Assembly: GCA_963575745.1 (NCBI GenBank)
Contig: CAUYUJ010017887.1
Span: forward strand, 157,317-221,316
Reading direction: 5' to 3'
From: Prorocentrum cordatum
Lineage: Eukaryota > Sar > Dinophyceae > Prorocentrales > Prorocentraceae
DNA length: 64,000 bases
The notes under the pieces were generated by a model. It was not told the DNA's origin. It did not search any database and worked only from the letters and a program-made list of their open reading frames with translations. A program made the position numbers and the translations under genes. Numbering within the stretch: the first letter of the stretch is position 1; every line of letters begins with the position of its first letter. This document shows positions 37,291 through 50,640 of the stretch, piece by piece.

Positions 37291-39640
37291 CCACTACACG
37301 TGAGGAAAATACCGGCTCTCAACACGAATTTTCAAATTTTGCACAAAGATTGAAAAACCGACCCAAAGTTAACACATTGTCTCTGAATTTCGGGTTGGCT
37401 AATGGGAACCGGCGGTAAACCGTCAACCAGGTTACCGCCGAGACCCTCGTAGAGCTCTTCTCTCGCACGGCGCTCCTCTTTACACATGAAGGAAGCGTCT
37501 GGAGCAAGACCCCAAAACCTCGAAAATCACGTCTTGATGGTTTTATCCAAAGATGGTTCCGCCAAATGTTTTGATAGTAATACTGCACCTACGGACCTAA
37601 AAAATTGACTGGCAGACGCGGCATAACCTACTACAGGTGCGAAAAATCTGGTTATCAAAATCAATTGTAAAATACCTTTCAAATATTTGCAAAACCGACC
37701 CAAAGTTACGACATCTTCTTTTCTGGTCGGGTCGACCAACTATCTCCAGCCCGCGCCGGAACTGGGAACCGGCGGTAAACCGTCAACCTGGCTACCGCCG
37801 GGGACTTCGTAGAGCTCTTTTCGTTGGAACACATGAAGAAAGCTTCCGGAGAGAAACGAAGAAATCGGAAATATGTGTCTTTCTGTTTTTATTTAACGTC
37901 GGTTGCTCCAAGTTGTTTGATTGTAATACTGCACCTACGGACCTCAGAATTTGACTGGCAGACGCAGCATAACCCACTACAGGTGCAAAAAAGTTGGTTT
38001 CTCCACATGAATTGTCAAATATCTTTAAATCTTACCAAACCCGACCCCAATGTGCCACATTGTCTCTTTTGCTCGGGTCGGCCAACTCGGATCCGGCGGT
38101 GAACCGTCTACCAGGTAACCGCCGGAAGCCTCGTAGAGCTCCGTTTTCGTGTGGAGCTCATCGGTCGGGTTAAGTCTAGAAACCGAACCTCAAGAAATAG
38201 CAGAGTATGACTAGTTGTTATAATGCGATAATTTCGCAGACCTAGCTCAAGAAGGAGACCGAGCTCAGACCTCTCGAAGGAACAAGCGCCTGATCATTAT
38301 GTCTCCGTTTTTGTACGCATCAGCTCTATAGCTGTCCTGAATCTCGAACTAAATACAGAAAACCGACAGCACCTGTCAAAATGACTCGCACAATACAAAT
38401 AGGTTTCTAGACCTAGCTCGAGTAGCAGGCTGAGTTCAGACCTCTAGATGCAACAGATGAACGCGCCTGATGCTTTTCGAAAGCGTTTCTGTAAGCATCA
38501 GCTCTGTAGCTGTCCTGAATCTCCAGTTAACTACAGAAAAGAAACAGCACCTGTCCAGATGTTTTGAAAAGTACGAATAGTTTCGCGAACCTAGCTCGAG
38601 TAGCAGACCGAGTTCAGACCTCTCGATGGAACGGACGAACGCGCCTGATGACTCTGAATTAGTTTCTGATAATATCAGATCCACAGCTGTCCTAAATGTC
38701 AAGTTACGTACAGAAAACCGTCAACGCGTGTCAAGATGACTCGAAACGGCCGACGGTTCCAGCAAGTGTTCTGATAGTAATAATTCAGCTACGGACCTGA
38801 GAATTTAACTGGCAGACGCGGCATCACCCACTACAGGTTGGATAAACCAGTTCTTGAAACGAATTTTCAAATTTTGCACAAAGATTGAACTGGGAGCCGG
38901 CGATAAACCGTCAACCAGGTTACCGCCGGAACCCGCGTAAAGCTCTTGGATCACGGAATTATGTTTAGATCCCGACGAGTAAGTTCAAGCAGAAATGGGC
39001 TCAGAAAGTCGAACATTTTCTAAAATCATTCGAAATCTGCACTCCGAGAACCAATTGTTCCTCCACGTTTTTTGATAGTGACATCCCAGCTACGAGGCTG
39101 AGAATTTGCAAGGCGGCCGCGGCATACGTTACAAAAACAGTGGTTTCCACAACGAATTTCAAAACCTCTCGGAAAATTCGTAAAACGGACCCCAGGTCAT
39201 CACACTGGGAGCCGGCGGTAAACCGTCAACCAGGTTACCGCCGGGACCCTCGAAGACCTCTGGGATCACGGGATATTGTTTTCCCGATGAGTAAGTTCGA
39301 GCAGACATGAGCTTGGAAAAACGAACATATTCTATAATCATTCAAAAAAGACATTCCTACAGCCGATTGTTCCTCCACGTTTTTCGATGGTAATATTTCA
39401 GCTACGAACCCGAGAATTTCACAGGCGAGCGCGGCACCCCACTCTACGTTACAAAAATAGTGGTTTCCAAAACGAATTTCAAAATCTCTCGAAATATCGA
39501 AAAACCGACCCCAGGTCATCACATTGTCCGCCCAGGCCAGGTTGGCCAACTAGCTGTAGTCCGCGACGGAATTCCTCTAGCTCATCGATGCCGAAGAGCT
39601 CTACGAGGTACTGGGAGCCGGCGGTGAACCGTCAACCAGG
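37291..39640. repeat. Repeat mosaic with six hairpins
   Basis: Hairpins at about 37396, 37763, 38090, 38885, 39206 and 39612 (the last split by LINE D). Between them are modules such as CGGACCTGAGAATTTAACTGG and ACCCACTACAGGTGCGAAAA, and at 38170-38720 degenerate ~175-bp monomers (AGCAGACCGAGTTCAGACCT). No gene is seen. Confidence 0.75.
39206..39260 (+). repeat. Dispersed fold-back hairpin, representative copy (about 40 in window)
   Basis: The core is an inverted repeat, CCGGCGGTAA pairing with TTACCGCCGG around a loop reading ACCGTCAACCAGG. In fuller copies an outer arm GAGCTCTACGAGG (left) pairs with CCTCGTAGAGCTC (right), giving a 60-75 nt fold-back. Other copies start near 50, 675, 1126, 1649, 3612, 3960, 6060, 6720, 12872, 14357, 35497, 35828, 36490, 37396, 37763, 38090, 38885, 39612, 43367, 44372, 45340, 46580, 47230, 48200, 48541, 49634, 50646, 51070, 51139, 51550, 52552, 53652, 55237, 55666, 57047, 58217, 59310, 60487, 62056 and 63208. 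There are two subtypes: type 1 with loop end ...ACCAGGT or ACCTGGT, and type 2 with ...ACCTTTCTT or ACCTTTGTT followed by GGGGGACTCGTAGAGCTTCC. All copies point the same way. Four type-1 copies are split by LINEs. Confidence 0.85.
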
Positions 39641-40164
39641 TTTTTTTGCGGTTTGCGGTCCGACCACAGGGCCCTTCAAGGGCGGTCGGGTTGGTGCAGC
39701 CATCCCCTTTGGGGCTGGATGTACCCTGAAAAACGTGAAACTCTTGAAGTATCTTGCAAGCAGAGCGGGCAAGTCTCGAAGCGGCCTCAAGCTCACACTG
39801 AGTAACCGTCGCATCGGGAAGCAGGCCAAAAGTCTCCTCCGCCAACGGACGGGTAAACGAGTGCAGGCAATCACTAACCCCTTCCCCAGATTGCTCACTG
39901 ATGAACTCACCGTCTAGCCACCATCCTCCCCCAGCACCTGCACTGCTAACGCCACCGTCGTACGCACCACGGATTGCGATCAATGTTTCAGTATTGTTTA
40001 TATGTTGTTGAATGCTTCTGTACCTCGATTGCAATGGTAGATGTCTGATTTCCCAAGTCAGTCGGTCGGCACGGTCGTTGCCTTCACGATAGTGATGACG
40101 CCACAAGTCATATCCTGTGGCTGGGCCCTGCAGCTTAAAATTTCGACAGGCGTCGTCTAACAGA
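39582..40164 (-). pseudogene. LINE D ORF2, end of permuted RNase H domain
   Basis: Continues the ORF2 protein in another frame after the C10 tract (VIDLLDDACRNFK...LWRHHYREGNDRADRLTW). Remaining RNase H words are NDRADRLTW, then AYDGGVSSAGAGGGWWL, then TVTQCELEAASRL, completing the same permuted order as in A, B and C. As in element B there is no stop inside the element: the frame reads NRKKTWLTVHRR across the A-tail and hairpin and stops at host TAG 39582-39584. Confidence 0.78.
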
Positions 40165-43059
40165 TCAATAACCCCCCCCCACCTGCGATCGGCATATATT
40201 GTTGTTGCAATTCCACCTTCCCCTCATCCAGTTGGTTATCAGCATGGAGTCGCCTAACAGCTCCATCGCAACTCCGCCTCGTCGCTCGAAGCGGACCTCA
40301 TTTTCAAAGTTTGCTGCGATGCGCCTGGCAATACGATCAAGCGCCGCCTGTGAATACTGATTGTCCTCCTCCTCCTCCTCTCTGTGTATATTGCCTCCCT
40401 CCTCCTTAAAGATAAAGCCCTCCGTCATATGTGAAAACCCCGCCGCACACAGTCGGGCCGCAGCAAACTCGCGAAAACCATGTTCACTCCAGTCGAGATG
40501 GCGCCACCAGTTCACACCAGCAGCCTGCACAAATAGATAGTCCCACGGCCTGTAGCCTGTAGGTAACCTCCTCCCTGTTAGTCTGGTTATCTCCGTCCTC
40601 CTCCCACTTGCAGTAATCATAGCCCCCCACCTCTCCGTCCACTCCCCCAATCCACGCAGCATCGCAACACGTGAAAGAACAAAGGGCCTTGACACGTCAT
40701 CCGACACAGGTGGTGCTGGTGTCGGAGCCTCACCAGGCTGGGCGGTCGAGAGCCTCTGTCGTTGGCCCCGCACCGTGTCCCGGAAGATTCTCGCACGCTG
40801 ACGCCGATTGATATGTGCCTCCTCCCCCGACGCATGCGCTAACATAGGTGCACACGTATGCATACAAGCAAACGGTGCCACATCCCTTGCCCAGTCAAAC
40901 TGTTTTCTGAGAAACCCTTGGACCAATGATTGGAAGCCGTACCTAGCAAAGTGTTGGCGACAATAGCGCAGCCGCCTCTGAGTATACACAGTACAATCCT
41001 CACTCGCCTTCTTACGAAGACCACCAATGATCGCCAGCAGTTGACCCTCCCACGCATATAACTTCTGAATTGTTCCCTCGTCCGCCGTCATACCTTCACA
41101 TGCATACAAAACAATGGACTGCACCCGTGCAATATAACGCATAAAACGATCACGCATAGGTAACTGTCTACAGCGATAGAACTGTACATCACACATCCAC
41201 GCACGCCTGGCACGCTGTAAATGACGAAGTAGATCCCGATGCTCACTCCAGTCATCAAAGAGTTCCACTCCCAGAGCCGACATCTGTCGAAGACGTGGCA
41301 GGACCAACTCCTCACCATACTCAGGGACCCACACACGAAGCTCGGTATCAGAACAGCGAGGCCAGCCTCCACACAAGAGGTATCCAAGCGATGAGGGTTT
41401 CCACCGCAGGCCCGCCTGAGTCAACGGCACCGTGAGCATAGACATCATCTCCCGAAGTTCATCCAAGGACCGTGCACACACATAAAAGTTGTCCGCCCAC
41501 AGAGCATGTGCAATCCTCCTCCTACCTCCACTCAAGGGGGTCTCCAATTCATAACCGTAGTCGTTCTCCCCCCACTGCCGTACCACCTTCTCCCAAAGAT
41601 ACACCGAGACAGCCTTGAACAAGAAGGGGCTCTCCACTCCTCCCGTGCGGATACTCCTATCCCAAGATACCCAATCCATCCACCGCACACCTTCAAAGGA
41701 CATCTGACACACGTTCTCATGCATGGGCTCCAAGAGGGCAAATATGAGCTCCGAGGGGAACCCCAAAGATACCAGACTGTTATACGCCAACGTCAACGTC
41801 ACATGGTCGAAGCACTGTAGTACGTCTGCACTCCCAAAATATAACAATTCCCCTTTGCCCCAGAGACACGCGTGCTGTGAGAGCCTGTTTAGTACCGCCG
41901 TGATTTCATGTGGTTTCCTACCTGCTGCAAAGCCGAACAAGCACGTATGAGGTCGGAGCCTTGTCAACTCTTCCTCCGCAAGTATAGTGAGACACAGGCT
42001 GTACCATTTGGACATAAGAGGTATGAGGCATATGTTTCTAGTGTCTTTGAGTTGGTTCATTTGGGGGCTCTACGGGATCAGAGTGACAAGGAATTTTCCC
42101 CAGCACTGCGGCGTGAGATTCTCCCGACAGGCCAGGCGCTGAAAGAAGTCACGTACACGGCGCACACACGCCCAAGGAAGCAACTTGAGCATGTCGGGCG
42201 ACACGTCATCGTATGACGCTGCTCCTCCCCTTTTGAGTCGCGCACGAGCTCGCAACACAAGGGACATGCGAATGTCTAGTGTCCGATGCGAGGCCGCTGC
42301 TGCACACCTCGCCGTCTCCAACGTTTGTGCACTAGCCCTGCGAGCCTCCTCGCATTGAATAGTGGCACAAGCAAACCGTCCGATCTCCGCCTCCCACTCC
42401 TCCAAGTCCTCAGATCTATGAATACTACCGTCTTCCTGAACCACCTCCAGTACCTGATTGTGTGTACGTTTACTCCGTCCTTCCCTGGTAAATTGAAATC
42501 TGACCAGTTCAGCCTGGTACCTTCTCTTCGCAGGTCGGTACCGCCGTCGTAACTGTTTGCAGTCCTCCCACCTCCTCTCCCTCCTGAGCTGTTTCATGTC
42601 CTCCTCCATCCTCCACAACTCCTCTGGCTTCTTGGGACGTTGGACCTGTCGTCCCTGTGCATGAGGTGTGAGACTGGCCGCCGACACAATCGCCGTATTG
42701 ATGAAGTCGCCTTCACAAGTGGGTGATCCCACCGCCAGAACGCACTGTGTCGTCACATCCTCCACTTCCTCCCACTCCTCCATGTCCTCCATCATAGTCT
42801 CCGTACTGTCCGTGCTGTTACCCTCCTCCTCCACCACGGTCCTAAGCTGACGCGCCACACGAGGATGGGAACGGCTGACCAGCTCCCAGCCCTCCTCGGG
42901 CGTCGTGGCAGCAGACCTGACAGGAATTGTCCCGCATGTGGTGAAAGCAATCTCCGCCTCCCGAGCGTAAGCCTGAGGATCCTCTGGAGCCCAGTGGACC
43001 AAATTGGAGGCCCTCGTCGCCTTCGGCTTCTGCCTGCGTACACCCGTCGGAGCACATGG
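39641..43059 (-). mobile_element. LINE-type retrotransposon D, 5'-truncated
   Basis: The left (3') junction is CAACCAGGT followed by TTTTTTGCGGTTTGCGG, the same joint and A-tail as element B. The right (5') edge is near 43059, where ACCGGGACCCTCGTAGAGCTC of the hairpin resumes with a small deletion of the inner arm. It is truncated within ORF2 upstream of the RT, so no endonuclease or ORF1 remains. RT, thumb region and permuted RNase H are present with one TAG and one homopolymer frameshift. Confidence 0.87.
40165..43059 (-). pseudogene. LINE D ORF2, pre-RT and reverse transcriptase part
   Basis: A charged pre-RT region (EELWRMEEDMKQLRRERRWE) leads to RARARLKRGGAASYDDVSPD and GKFLVTLIP, then TAG at 42070-42072, where element A has LKDTKK in ATLILKDTKK. 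The same frame continues: MSKWYSLCL, FAAGRKPHE, motif A SADVLQCFDHV, a motif B-like RTGGVESPFLF, motif C WADN at 41488-41499, the thumb region (QSIVLYACEGMTADEGTI), and the first RNase H word LLGDSMLITNW near 40240. It breaks at a C10 homopolymer at about 40172-40181 (plus strand). The WADN motif is shared with element A. Not functional as it stands. Confidence 0.8.
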
Positions 43060-46000
43060 TACCGGGACCCTCGTAGAGCTCTGAATAGAGCAAGTCAGTT
43101 CCCTGATAACCGCAGAAAAACGCTTCTGAAAACAAGCTTGAAAAACAAAGAAATGTTGTTTTCGGTGTTACACCATGTTGGTTCCCCCTAGTCTTTTGAT
43201 CGAAATAATGCAGCTAGAGCCTTGAGGATTGCACCATCGAAAGCGCCATGATTAACTGCATAGAATAAAAATTCGAATTCGCAAAATGAATTTCAAAATC
43301 TCTCGAAATCTTCGAAAAACCGACCCCAGGTCACCACATTGTCCGCCCGGGCCGGGTTGACCAACTGGGCGCCGGCGGTAAACCGTCAACCTTTCTTACC
43401 GCCGGGGGACTCGTAGAGCTTCCTGACCATATATAATGTCAAAAAAAAATTGTAGAGAACGAATAGTTTTCAGCCGAAGCGATTTCAGACCTCTCGATGC
43501 AAGCCGAACGCCCCTGATGCTTCGTTTTCTGTGCGTACCAGCTGTAGCTCTCCTACAGCCCGAGTTACGTGCGATAATCGATAGCACCTCTCAAGATGAC
43601 TCGAACAAAACGAATAGTTTCGCGAACCTAGCTCGAGTATCAGACCGAGTTCAGACCTCTGAATGCGACAGACGGACGCGCCTGATGGCTCTGAATCGAT
43701 TCCTGTGATTACCAGCCCTGCAGCCCCCTACAGCCCGAGTTAAGTGCAGAAAACCGACAGCATCTCTCAAGATGACTCGAGCGATACGAATAGTTTCGCG
43801 GAACTAACTTGGGCAGCAGACCGAGTTCCGAGCTCTGGATTCGACAGGCGGACTCGCCTGATATCTTTGGATTGATTCCTGTGATGACCAGCCCTGTAGC
43901 CACCCTACAGCCCGAGTTAAGTAGAAAACCAGCAGCACCTTTTAAGATGACTCGAACAATACGAATAGTTTCGTGGATCTAGCTCGGGCAGCAGACCGAG
44001 TTCAGACCTCTGGATGCGACAGACGAACGCGCCTGGCGATTCTGAATTGGTTTATGTAAGTATGAGCTCTGTAGCTGCCCTACCACTCGAGTTAGGTACA
44101 AAATACCGACGACGCGTATCAAGATGACTCGAAACAGCCGATCCCGCCCGTGTGCTTTTTGGCAGTAAAAGGTACCCAATCGAGCTGAGATCAGGACGGT
44201 GAGCGGAAATAAAATCGAATATCACGGGAAAAAATACTAGAGCTCTAACGAATGGTTGAATTTCGAGAACAAATTTTTTAACCGACCAAAGAGTCACCAA
44301 AAGGTCCGTCGAGATTTTTCTTGCCAGCTAGCTCTCCAGCGCGCCGGAATTACTCTTAAGCTTCCAGCAACTGGGCGCTGGCGGTAAACCGTCAACCTTT
44401 CTTACCGCCGGGGGACTCGTAGAGCTTCCTGACCATATGTCGAACAAAATGCAGAGAACGAATAGTGTTTCAGGCCAAGCGATTTCAGACCTCTCGATGG
44501 AACAGCCGAACGCCCCTGATGCTTCTGGATCGTTTTCTGTACGTGCGAAAACCGACAGCACCTCTCAAGATGACTCGAACAAAACGAATAGTTTCGCGAA
44601 CCTAGCTCGAGTATCAGACCGAGTTCAGACCCCCTGAGTGCGACAGGCGGATGCGCCTGATGTCTCCGAATCGATTCCTGTGATTACCAGCCCTGTAGCC
44701 CCCCCCTACAGCCCAGGTTAAAAGCAGAAAACCGACAGCACCTCTCAAGATGACTCGAACAATACGAATAGTTTCGCGAACCTAGCTCGCGCACCAGACC
44801 GAGTTCGGAGCTCGAAAGACAAACGCAGAGGATGATTCGCAATCGATTTCTGTGGCTATGAGCTCTGTAGCTGCCCTACAGCTCGAGTTAAGTACAAAAT
44901 ACCGACAACGCGTATCAAGATGACTCGAAACAGCCGATCCCGCCCGTGTGCTTTTTGGCAGTAAAAGGTACCTCATCGAGCTCAGATTAAAATAGCGAGC
45001 GGGAATAAGATCGAATATCACAGGAAAAAATACTAGAGCTCTAACGAATGGTTGAATTTCAAGAACAAAATTTTCAACCGACCAAAAGTCAGCAAAAGTT
45101 CCGTCGAGAGTTTTCTTGCCAACTAGTTCTCCAGCGCGCCGGAATTACTCTTAAGCTTCCAGCAACTAGCTAAGGGAAGCCCTACGAGTTACTAGCTAAG
45201 GGAAGCTCTACGAGTTACTAGCTGCACCCCGCGCCGGAATTCCTCTAGCTCCTCGATACCGAAGAGCTCTACAAGGTACTAGCTCCACCCTGCGCCCGAA
45301 TTCCTCTTAGCTCATCTGCCGAAGAGCTCTGCGAGGTAATGGGCGCCGGCGGTAAACCGTCAACCTTTCTTACCGCCGGAGACTCGTAGAGCTTCCTGAT
45401 CATATATAATGTCGAACAAAAAATTGCAGAGAGTAAATAGTTTTTCAGCCCGAGCGATTGCAGACCTCTCGATGCAACAGCCGAACGCCCCTGATGCTTC
45501 TGGATTGTTCTCTGCGCGCACCAGCTCTGTAGCTCTCCTACAGCCCGAGTTACGTGCGAAAATCGATAGCATCTCTCAAGATGACTCGAACAATGGGAAT
45601 AGTTTCGCGAACCAAGCTCGCGTATCAGACCAAGTTCAGACCTCTGAATGCGACAGCCGGACGCGCCTTATTCTTCTAATCGACTCCTGTGATTACCAGC
45701 CCTGTAGCCCCCCCCCTACAGCCCAGGTTAAAAGCAGAAAACCGGCAGCACCTCTCAAGATGACTCGAACAATACGAATAGTTTCGCGGACCTAGCTCGG
45801 GCAGCAGACCGAGTTCCGAGCTCTGGATTCGACAGGTGGGCGCGCCTGATGTCTCCAAATCGATGCCTGTGATTACTAGCCCTGTAGCCCACAGCCGGAG
45901 TTAAGTACAGACAACTTACAGCACCTCTCAAGATAACTCGAACAATACGAATAGTTTCGCGAACCTAGCTCGGGCAGTAGATCGAGTTCAGAGCTCTAGA

Positions 46001-49000
46001 CTCAACAAACAAACGCGCCTGGAGATCCTCTGTCGGTTTCTGTAAATATCAGCTCTGTAGCTGTCCTGTAGCTCGAGTTAAATACAAAAAAACGACAACG
46101 CCTGTCGAGATGACTCGAAACGGCCGATCCCGCCTGGACGCCTTTTGGCAGTAAAAGGTACCCGATCGAGCTGAGATGAAGAAGGCGAGCGGTAATAATA
46201 TCGAATATCACGGGAAGAAATACTAGAGCTCTAACGGAATGGTTGAATTTCGAGAACAAAATTTTCAGTCGACCAAAACTCAGCAAAAGGTCCGACGAGA
46301 TTTTTCTTGTCAACTAGCTCTCCAGCGCGCTGGAACTACTCTTAAGCTTCCAGCAACTAGCAAGGGGAAGCTCTACGAGTTACTTGCTCCACCCTGCGCC
46401 CGAATTCCTCCCAGCTCATCTTGCCGAAGAGCTTTACGAGGTACTAGCTCCACCCCGCGCCAGAATTCCTCTAGCTCATCGATGCCGAGCTTGACGAAGT
46501 ATTCCTCTTAGCTCTTTGCCGAAAGCTCTACGAGGTACTAGCTCCATCCCGCGCCGGAATTCCTCTAGCTCATCGACTGGGATCCGGCGGTAAACCGTCA
46601 ACCAGGTAACCGCCGGGAGCCTCGTAGAGCTCTGTTCTCGCGCGGCGCTGCTCGGAGCACAGAGAAAAAGCTTTCCCAAGTTTGAAGATAAATGCTCAGA
46701 CAATACGTTTCGTTCCAAAGCTTTGCATCTTCGCTTCGTGGACCTAGCGCGAGTGCCAGACCGAGTTGAGACCTCTCGATGCGAGAAAAGAACGCGCCGG
46801 GTCATACTGGATCGGTTTATATGTGTACCGGCTCTGTTGCTCTTCTAAATCATCTTCAGTTGAGGAAACCGACAGCACCTCTCAAGATCACTTCTATAAT
46901 ACAAATAGTTTCGCGGATCTAGCTCGAGTAGCAGACCGAGTTCAGACCTCTCGATGAAACAGAGAACGCGCCTGATAATTCTGAAATGGTTTCTGCAGCT
47001 CTGTAGCTGTCCTAAATCTCAAGCTAAGTACAGAAAACCGTCAGTGTCACGATGACTCGAACCGGCCGACAGTTCCCTCAAGTCTTTTGATAGTAATATT
47101 GCAGCTACGGACTTGAAAATTTAACTGACAGACGCGGCATAATCCACTACACGTGAGAAAAATACCAGTTCTCCAAACGAATTTTCAAATTGCAGAAAGA
47201 TAGAAAAAAACGACCCCAAGTCATCACACTGGGCGCCGCGGTAAACCGTCAACCTTTCTCACCGCCGGGGGACTCGTAGAGCTTCCTGACCATATATAAT
47301 GTCGAAAAAAATTCCACAGAAAGAATATTTTTCCAGCCCGAGCGATTTCAGACCTCTCGATGCAACAGCCGAACGCCTCGCTTCTCGATCGTTTTCTCTG
47401 CGTACGAGCTCTCTGTCTCTCCTACAGCCCGAGTTACGTGCGAAAATGAACAGCACCTCTCAAGATTACTCGAACAATATGAATAGTTTCGCGAACCAAG
47501 CTCCAATATCAGACGGAGTTCAGACCTCTGAATGTGACAGGCTGACGTGCCTGATGTCTTCTAATCGATTCCTCTGATTACCGGCCCTTTAGCCCCCAGA
47601 CAGGCCGAGTTCAGTGCAGAGAACCGACAGCATCTCTCAAGATGACTCGAATAATACGAATATGTTCAGGGACCTAGCTAAGGCAGGATACCGAGTTCCG
47701 AGCTCTGGATTTGCCAGGCAGACCCGCTGATGTCTCCCAATCGATTCCTGTGATTACCAGCCCTGTAGCCACCCAACAGCCCGAGTTAAGTACAGAAAAC
47801 TGACAGCACCTCTCAAGATTACTCGAACAATACGAATAGTTTCGCGGACCTAGCTCGGGCAGCAGACCGACTTGAGAGCTCTGGATTCAGACGAACGCGC
47901 CTGATGATTCTGAATCGATTTCTGTAAGTATGATCTCTGTAGCTGTTCTATGATAGCTCGAGTTAAGTACAAAAATACCGACAGCGCGTATCAAGATGAC
48001 TCGAAACGGCCGATCCCGCCTGGACGCTTTCTGGCAGGATAAGGTACCGGATCGAGCTCAGATCAAGATGGCGAGCGGGAATGAGATCGAATATCACGAA
48101 AAATTACTAGAGCTCTAACGAATGGTTAAATCTCGAGAACAAAATTTTCAACCGACCAAAAGTCATCAAAAGGTCCGTCGAGATTTTTCTTGACAACTGG
48201 CGCGCGCCGGCGGTGAACCGTCAACCTGGTCACCGCCGGAAGCCCCGTAGAGCTCCTTGCACGCGTAAGAGTGCTCTGGAAGCATTTCTCGAAAAAGAGA
48301 AACCATGATTTCTTTCATGTCGACATGAAGTTGGTTCCGCCAAGTGTTTTGATAGTAAAAATGCACCTAGAGAGCTCATATCAAGACTCAGAGGCCCTGA
48401 TAGTCGTCCACAGGTGCGAAAAATCTGCTTTCTCAAAATTAATGGTCAAATATCTCTTGATATATTCCAAAAAACCGCCCAAAAATTGACACTTTGTCAG
48501 CCCTGGCCGGGTGGGCCAACTAGCTCCACGCCGCGCCGGAACTGGGCGCCGGCGGTAAACCGTCAACCTTTCTTACCGCCGGGGGACTCGTAGAGCTTCC
48601 TGACCATACATTATGTCCAACGAATTAGTAGAGAACGAACAGTAGCTCAGGTAGCAGGCCGAGTTTAGACCTCTCGATGCAACAGACGAACGCTCACAAT
48701 GCTTCTGCATCAGTTTCTGTGCGTACCAGCTGTGTAGCTCTCCTACAGCCCGAGTTTAATACAGAAAAGGGACAACATCTGTCAAGGTGACTTGAAGAAT
48801 ACAAATTGCTTTGCGGACCTAGCCCGAGGAGCAGACCCAGTTGAGACCTCCAGAACAGCAGACGAACACGCATGATGATTCCGAATCAGGTTTTGCGTAT
48901 CAGCTCTGTAGCTCTCCTACAGCCCAAGTTACGTGCGAAAATCCTCTCAAGATGACTCGAACGATACGAATAGTTTCGTGAACCTAGCTCGAGTAGCAGA

Positions 49001-50640
49001 TCGAGTTCAGACCTCTGCATGCAACAGACGAAAGCGCCTGATTATTCTCCATCGGTTTCTGTGCGTATCAGCTCTGTAGCTCCCTGGAGCTCGAGTCAAA
49101 TACAGCAAACTCACAGTCCCTGTTCAGATGACTCGAGCGATCGAGTAGCAGACCAAGTTCAGACCTCTGCATGCAACAGTCGGACGCGCCTGATGTCTGC
49201 GAACCGGTTTCTGTGATTACCAGCGCTGTAGCCCCCCTACAGCACCTCTCAAGATGATTTGAACAATACAAATATTTTCGCAGATAGCTCGGGCAGCAGA
49301 CCGGGTTCAGACCTCTCGATGCGACAAACGCACGCGCCTGATGATTATGTATCGGTTTCTGTGAGTATGAGCTCTGTAGCTGCCCTACAGCTCGAGTTAA
49401 ATACAAAATACCGACAATGCGTCATCAAGATGACTCGAAATAGCCGATCCTGCCTGGACGCTGTTTGGCAGTAAAAGTTACCCGATCGAGCTGAGATCGA
49501 GATAGCGAGCGGAAATAAGGCGAAATATCACGGGGAAAAATTCTAGAGCTCCAACGAATGATTCAATTCCGAGAAAAAACTTTCAACCGACCGAAAGGCA
49601 GCAGAAGGTCCGTCGAGATTGTTCTTGCCAACTGGGGGGCGGCGGAAAACCAGTTTACCGCCGGGAGCTCGTAGTGCTGCTATCTCGCGCGGCGCTGCTC
49701 GGAACACACGCGAAAAGCTTCTTAGCGTGAAGGAAACAGCTCGAAAAATATTCCTTTTTTCTTTTGCAACGTCGGTTTTAAAATTGTATCTGCGGACGTA
49801 AGAATTCGACTGGCGAACACACGTGTACATTATACTTTCTTCTGATTTCTGTGCGGAAGAGGTCTCGAGCTCATCTCCGGCTCGAGTAAAGTGACAATTT
49901 CACTATCAGTTCGCAAAAAAATCGGTTGCGTACGATGAGGTTTGCGGACCTAGCTCGAGGAGCAGATCTAGTCTGAGCTCTAGATGCTTCAGCCGAACGC
50001 CGCTGCATGAGCTCCCTAGCTCCCCTACAGCTCGAGTTAAGCTGATAATACCAACATGAATCTGAGAGATGCGAATAGTGTTGCCTCGCTCGAGTAACAA
50101 ACCGATTCCAGAGCTCTCGATGCAAGCAAACGCGTCTGGTCATACTAAATCAGCGTATGTAGGCACCGTCTCTGTAGCTACTAAATATTGTTAAGTAAGG
50201 AAAGCGACAGCACTTGTCAGAATGCTTTGAAGAATTCGATAGTGTTGCCGACCTAGCTCGTGTAGCATGCAACAGACGAATACGCCTGATTATTTAAGAT
50301 CTGTTTCTCTGAATTCTCGAGTTAATAAGTGAAGAAACATGAACTCGGGTAAAGATAACTCGGAACACAGTCAAGTCAGCTCCAGCAAGTGTGTTGATAG
50401 TATATTCTAACTACGGACCTGAGAATTCAACTGCCAGACACGCGGGCTTCTCTACAGCGCTGCTGGCGCGCTGCCAGAATCGTGCGTGCCTGCACGCATT
50501 CGGACACGCGTGGAAGCGTGCCAGAAGCTCTCCCGAACACGTTGCCTGGCCGGGCGAGGCGCTGCAGAGCTCCTGGCGGGCATAACCACCGTCCGGCTTC
50601 TCATCTTAAACCCTCTAGCTCTCAGCGAGCTTACAGAAGT
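43060..50640. repeat. Tandem arrays of ~175-bp monomers in higher-order units
   Basis: No gene is supported. The monomer carries these words in order: GCAGACCGAGTTCAGACCTC, GACGAACGCGCCTGATG, TTTCTGTGATTACCAGC, GTAGCTGCCCTACAGCTCGA, GTTAAGTACAGAAAACCGAC, CTCAAGATGACTCGAACAAT, ACGAATAGTTTCGCGAACCT and AGCTCGAGTA. Runs of three to six monomers are preceded by a type-2 hairpin (43367, 44372, 45340, 47230, 48541). They are closed by a terminal module with CGAAACGGCCGATCCCGCC, CTTTTTGGCAGTAAAAGG and GATTTTTCTTGCCAACTAGC (about 44130, 44938, 46120, 48005, 49440). Monomers are 10-25% diverged. Confidence 0.8.
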